Shown: in pieces, positions 62,285-64,000 of the stretch
Layout: each line of letters starts with the position of its first letter
Numbering within the stretch: the first letter of the stretch is position 1
Source of the DNA: Trema orientale
Lineage: Eukaryota > Streptophyta > Magnoliopsida > Rosales > Cannabaceae
Direction of reading: 5' to 3'
Length of the DNA: 64,000 bases
NCBI GenBank assembly: GCA_002914845.1
Contig: JXTC01000194.1
Location: forward strand, 273,233-337,232
The notes under the pieces: model-generated
Database searches by the model: none
What the model was told of the DNA's origin: nothing
What the model saw: the letters and a program-made list of their open reading frames with translations, nothing else
Position numbers and translations under genes: made by a program

Positions 62285-64000
62285 TCATCTAGCAGCAACT
62301 GTGTCAGTCCTAGTGCTCGATTCTAACAACAGATGAAGCTTAGCTTCCGGATTAGACTTTTCGTGGGTGTTGCAATCTAGTAAATTTTCAGTATTATTTG
62401 GTAGGGCCAAATCAGCTTCAACCTTACCTGAAACTCTCTCTCCTTCCTGAGATACCACCCCACATCCCAGCTTCTCCTGCAAGTTCAAACACAGTTTAAC
62501 AAAGGAGAAGCTCAGTGAAATAAAGCCTGGAAGAACTAGCAAGGAAACACATGCATCTGCACAAAAACCTGAACCAAAAGACTGGCTAGTCGCGAGCACA
62601 TAGACAGCTTACTAAATATATTGTCATCAAATGGTCAACCATTGGCAAAACAGACAAGCATATTACGAGGAAGTACCATTAGTGCAGCGTTTTCAAGTCT
62701 CAATTTTTCTGAATCGTCTTTCAGTTGTCCCAATTCGGACTTAAGGGACATATTCTCCAAATTCAAGGATTCCCACGTGCTCACCAGTTCCTCAAATTCG
62801 GCCTGCTTCCTCAACCTAGACCTCCTTGCAGATTCCCTGTTAGCCTGTTTCCTTCTCTCACGTTTCAAAAGCCTTTCGTCCTGATGAAACCAACATCAAG
62901 ATGCATAACATAAATATATAGGATCACTGCCAATCTTTCAAGTGTTCTTATAATTCCAGCTCAGTCCAAAGTCACCAACTACTCAAAACAATGTTTGAGA
63001 ATAATTGTCCTGCAGGGTCTTAAGATTGGCTCTTTTTCAGCAAAGTCAGCCTCAAAAAATCTGAAGAAGTTCCAAATCTCTTTCATTAATCCCACAGCTT
63101 CAATTCAAACAAGTGAGTGTGTGATTATTCAAACAAACAAGCAGACAAGTGCTCAAGGTTCAAATCTATACAGTGCTTATCTTATTTCAATATGAAAAGA
63201 GGCATAACTGTTTGCATAAAAATAAGTAAGCAAAAAATAAGGTTTTAATTTTTACTTACCAGAGCCAAGCCATCAGAAGATGTCCCTGCCCCAGCAGAAG
63301 CAACACAATCAGAGGTATTTCCTGCTTTCTCACATGGGGATCCAACAAACCCAATAAAATTCATAGAAGGCATGGCATTGTCGGAGACATTAGAAGAAGT
63401 CTCATTTGCCTCCCCTTCAGTTGAAGAATTGACCCGAGCATGGACTTTCACGTCAATATCTGCCCAAGATAATTGATCAAACAAAATCAGTCAGCATGAA
63501 ATAATTGTCATATAGCTCATAATGTTTCCAAAAATATTTAGAACCAGAAGCATAATTAACATAATTCCTGACCAAGCAATCAAGTCAACCCAAAACCACA
63601 GAAACTGAATTTTTTTTCCAAATTGGAAAAAGGTGGGTGGGGATGGATGGAAGGCATGACACAAGAAGGTGACCGCTGAGGCTACTAATCCCTCCCAAAA
63701 TAAATGCAGACATCTTGTCCAAGAAATTTTCAACAACAGAAAATTATAAACTCAAGATAGAATCTACTGAGATTAAACTTCACCATACCACTGATTTGCT
63801 GGTTCTCAGTCCCATTAGTCCTTGGAGCTTTGTCTGCCTGCAAGATGAAGACCGCAATTATTTTAACTTTCATGATACACTATCATGTAGTCACCAAATA
63901 CATTTTTGAAAAAAAAAATCATGAAACGTGGAATTCTTACACCAGTGTTTCCATTACTTCCACCTGTCAGACCATCAATATCACGTTTCAATCTGCACGC
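62285..64000 (-). CDS. G-box-binding bZIP transcription factor (GBF3/HBP-1a-like), 3' part
   Basis: Five exon segments (63941-64000 continuing beyond the window, 63789-63837, 63260-63459, 62677-62880, 62285-62476) join in frame and give the C-terminal 203 or so residues. The bZIP lies in the fourth: basic region RKQANRESARRSRLRK with the invariant N-x7-R, then leucines at exact seven-residue spacing for six heptads (from AEFEEL to NAALM). The C-terminus ending with a KLHLLLES block and VAAR resembles GBF2/GBF3. Such factors bind CACGTG G-boxes as dimers in the nucleus and act in light and ABA responses. The N-terminal proline-rich MFMR region should lie beyond 64000. No frame break is seen. 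Confidence 0.92.

Overview
This is a nuclear plant chromosome window, almost certainly from a eudicot. The evidence is GT-AG introns in reconstructed genes, plant-only families (a cytokinin response factor, an arabinogalactan peptide, a phytocyanin, an LRR receptor kinase, a G-box-type bZIP), AT-rich spacers with long A/T tracts, and many short non-autonomous transposons. Nothing fixes the species. All gene models were built by hand from splice signals and family knowledge; no search was run.

Layout. 1-9.4 kb: a hAT-like element end, an interlocked inverted-repeat cluster, an AG-peptide gene (+), a twin CX9C (CHCH) gene (-), a tandem duplication and a Harbinger-like MITE. 9.4-10.6 kb: a phytocyanin gene (+). 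10.6-19.9 kb: gene-poor, with one complete hAT MITE. 19.9-21.8 kb: an intronless CRF-type AP2/ERF gene (-) with a long leader. 21.8-39.8 kb: an 18 kb gene desert with two solo LTRs (one split by a second hAT MITE), MULE-like MITEs (one nested in another element), a foldback and tandem duplications. 39.8-50.1 kb: a four-exon E2 ubiquitin-conjugating enzyme gene (-) with a small solo LTR in intron 1, a truncated and frameshifted Crooked-neck-like splicing-factor fragment (+), and an LRR receptor-like (pseudo)kinase gene (-). 50.1-57.4 kb: spacer with one MITE and an initiator tRNA-Met gene (+). 57.4-60.2 kb: an eight-exon glucose-6-phosphate 1-epimerase-like gene (-). 62.3-64 kb: the 3' half of a GBF/HBP-1a-type bZIP gene (-) running off the end.

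The genes are independent transcription units; there is no operon or visible biosynthetic cluster. I found no sign of an undescribed system. The most informative structures are the nested transposon history (exact target-site duplications for several elements), the interlocked foldback near 1.3-2.0 kb, the intronic solo LTR in the E2 gene, the decayed Crooked-neck duplicate, and two proteins that lack key active-site residues (the receptor kinase and the phytocyanin).
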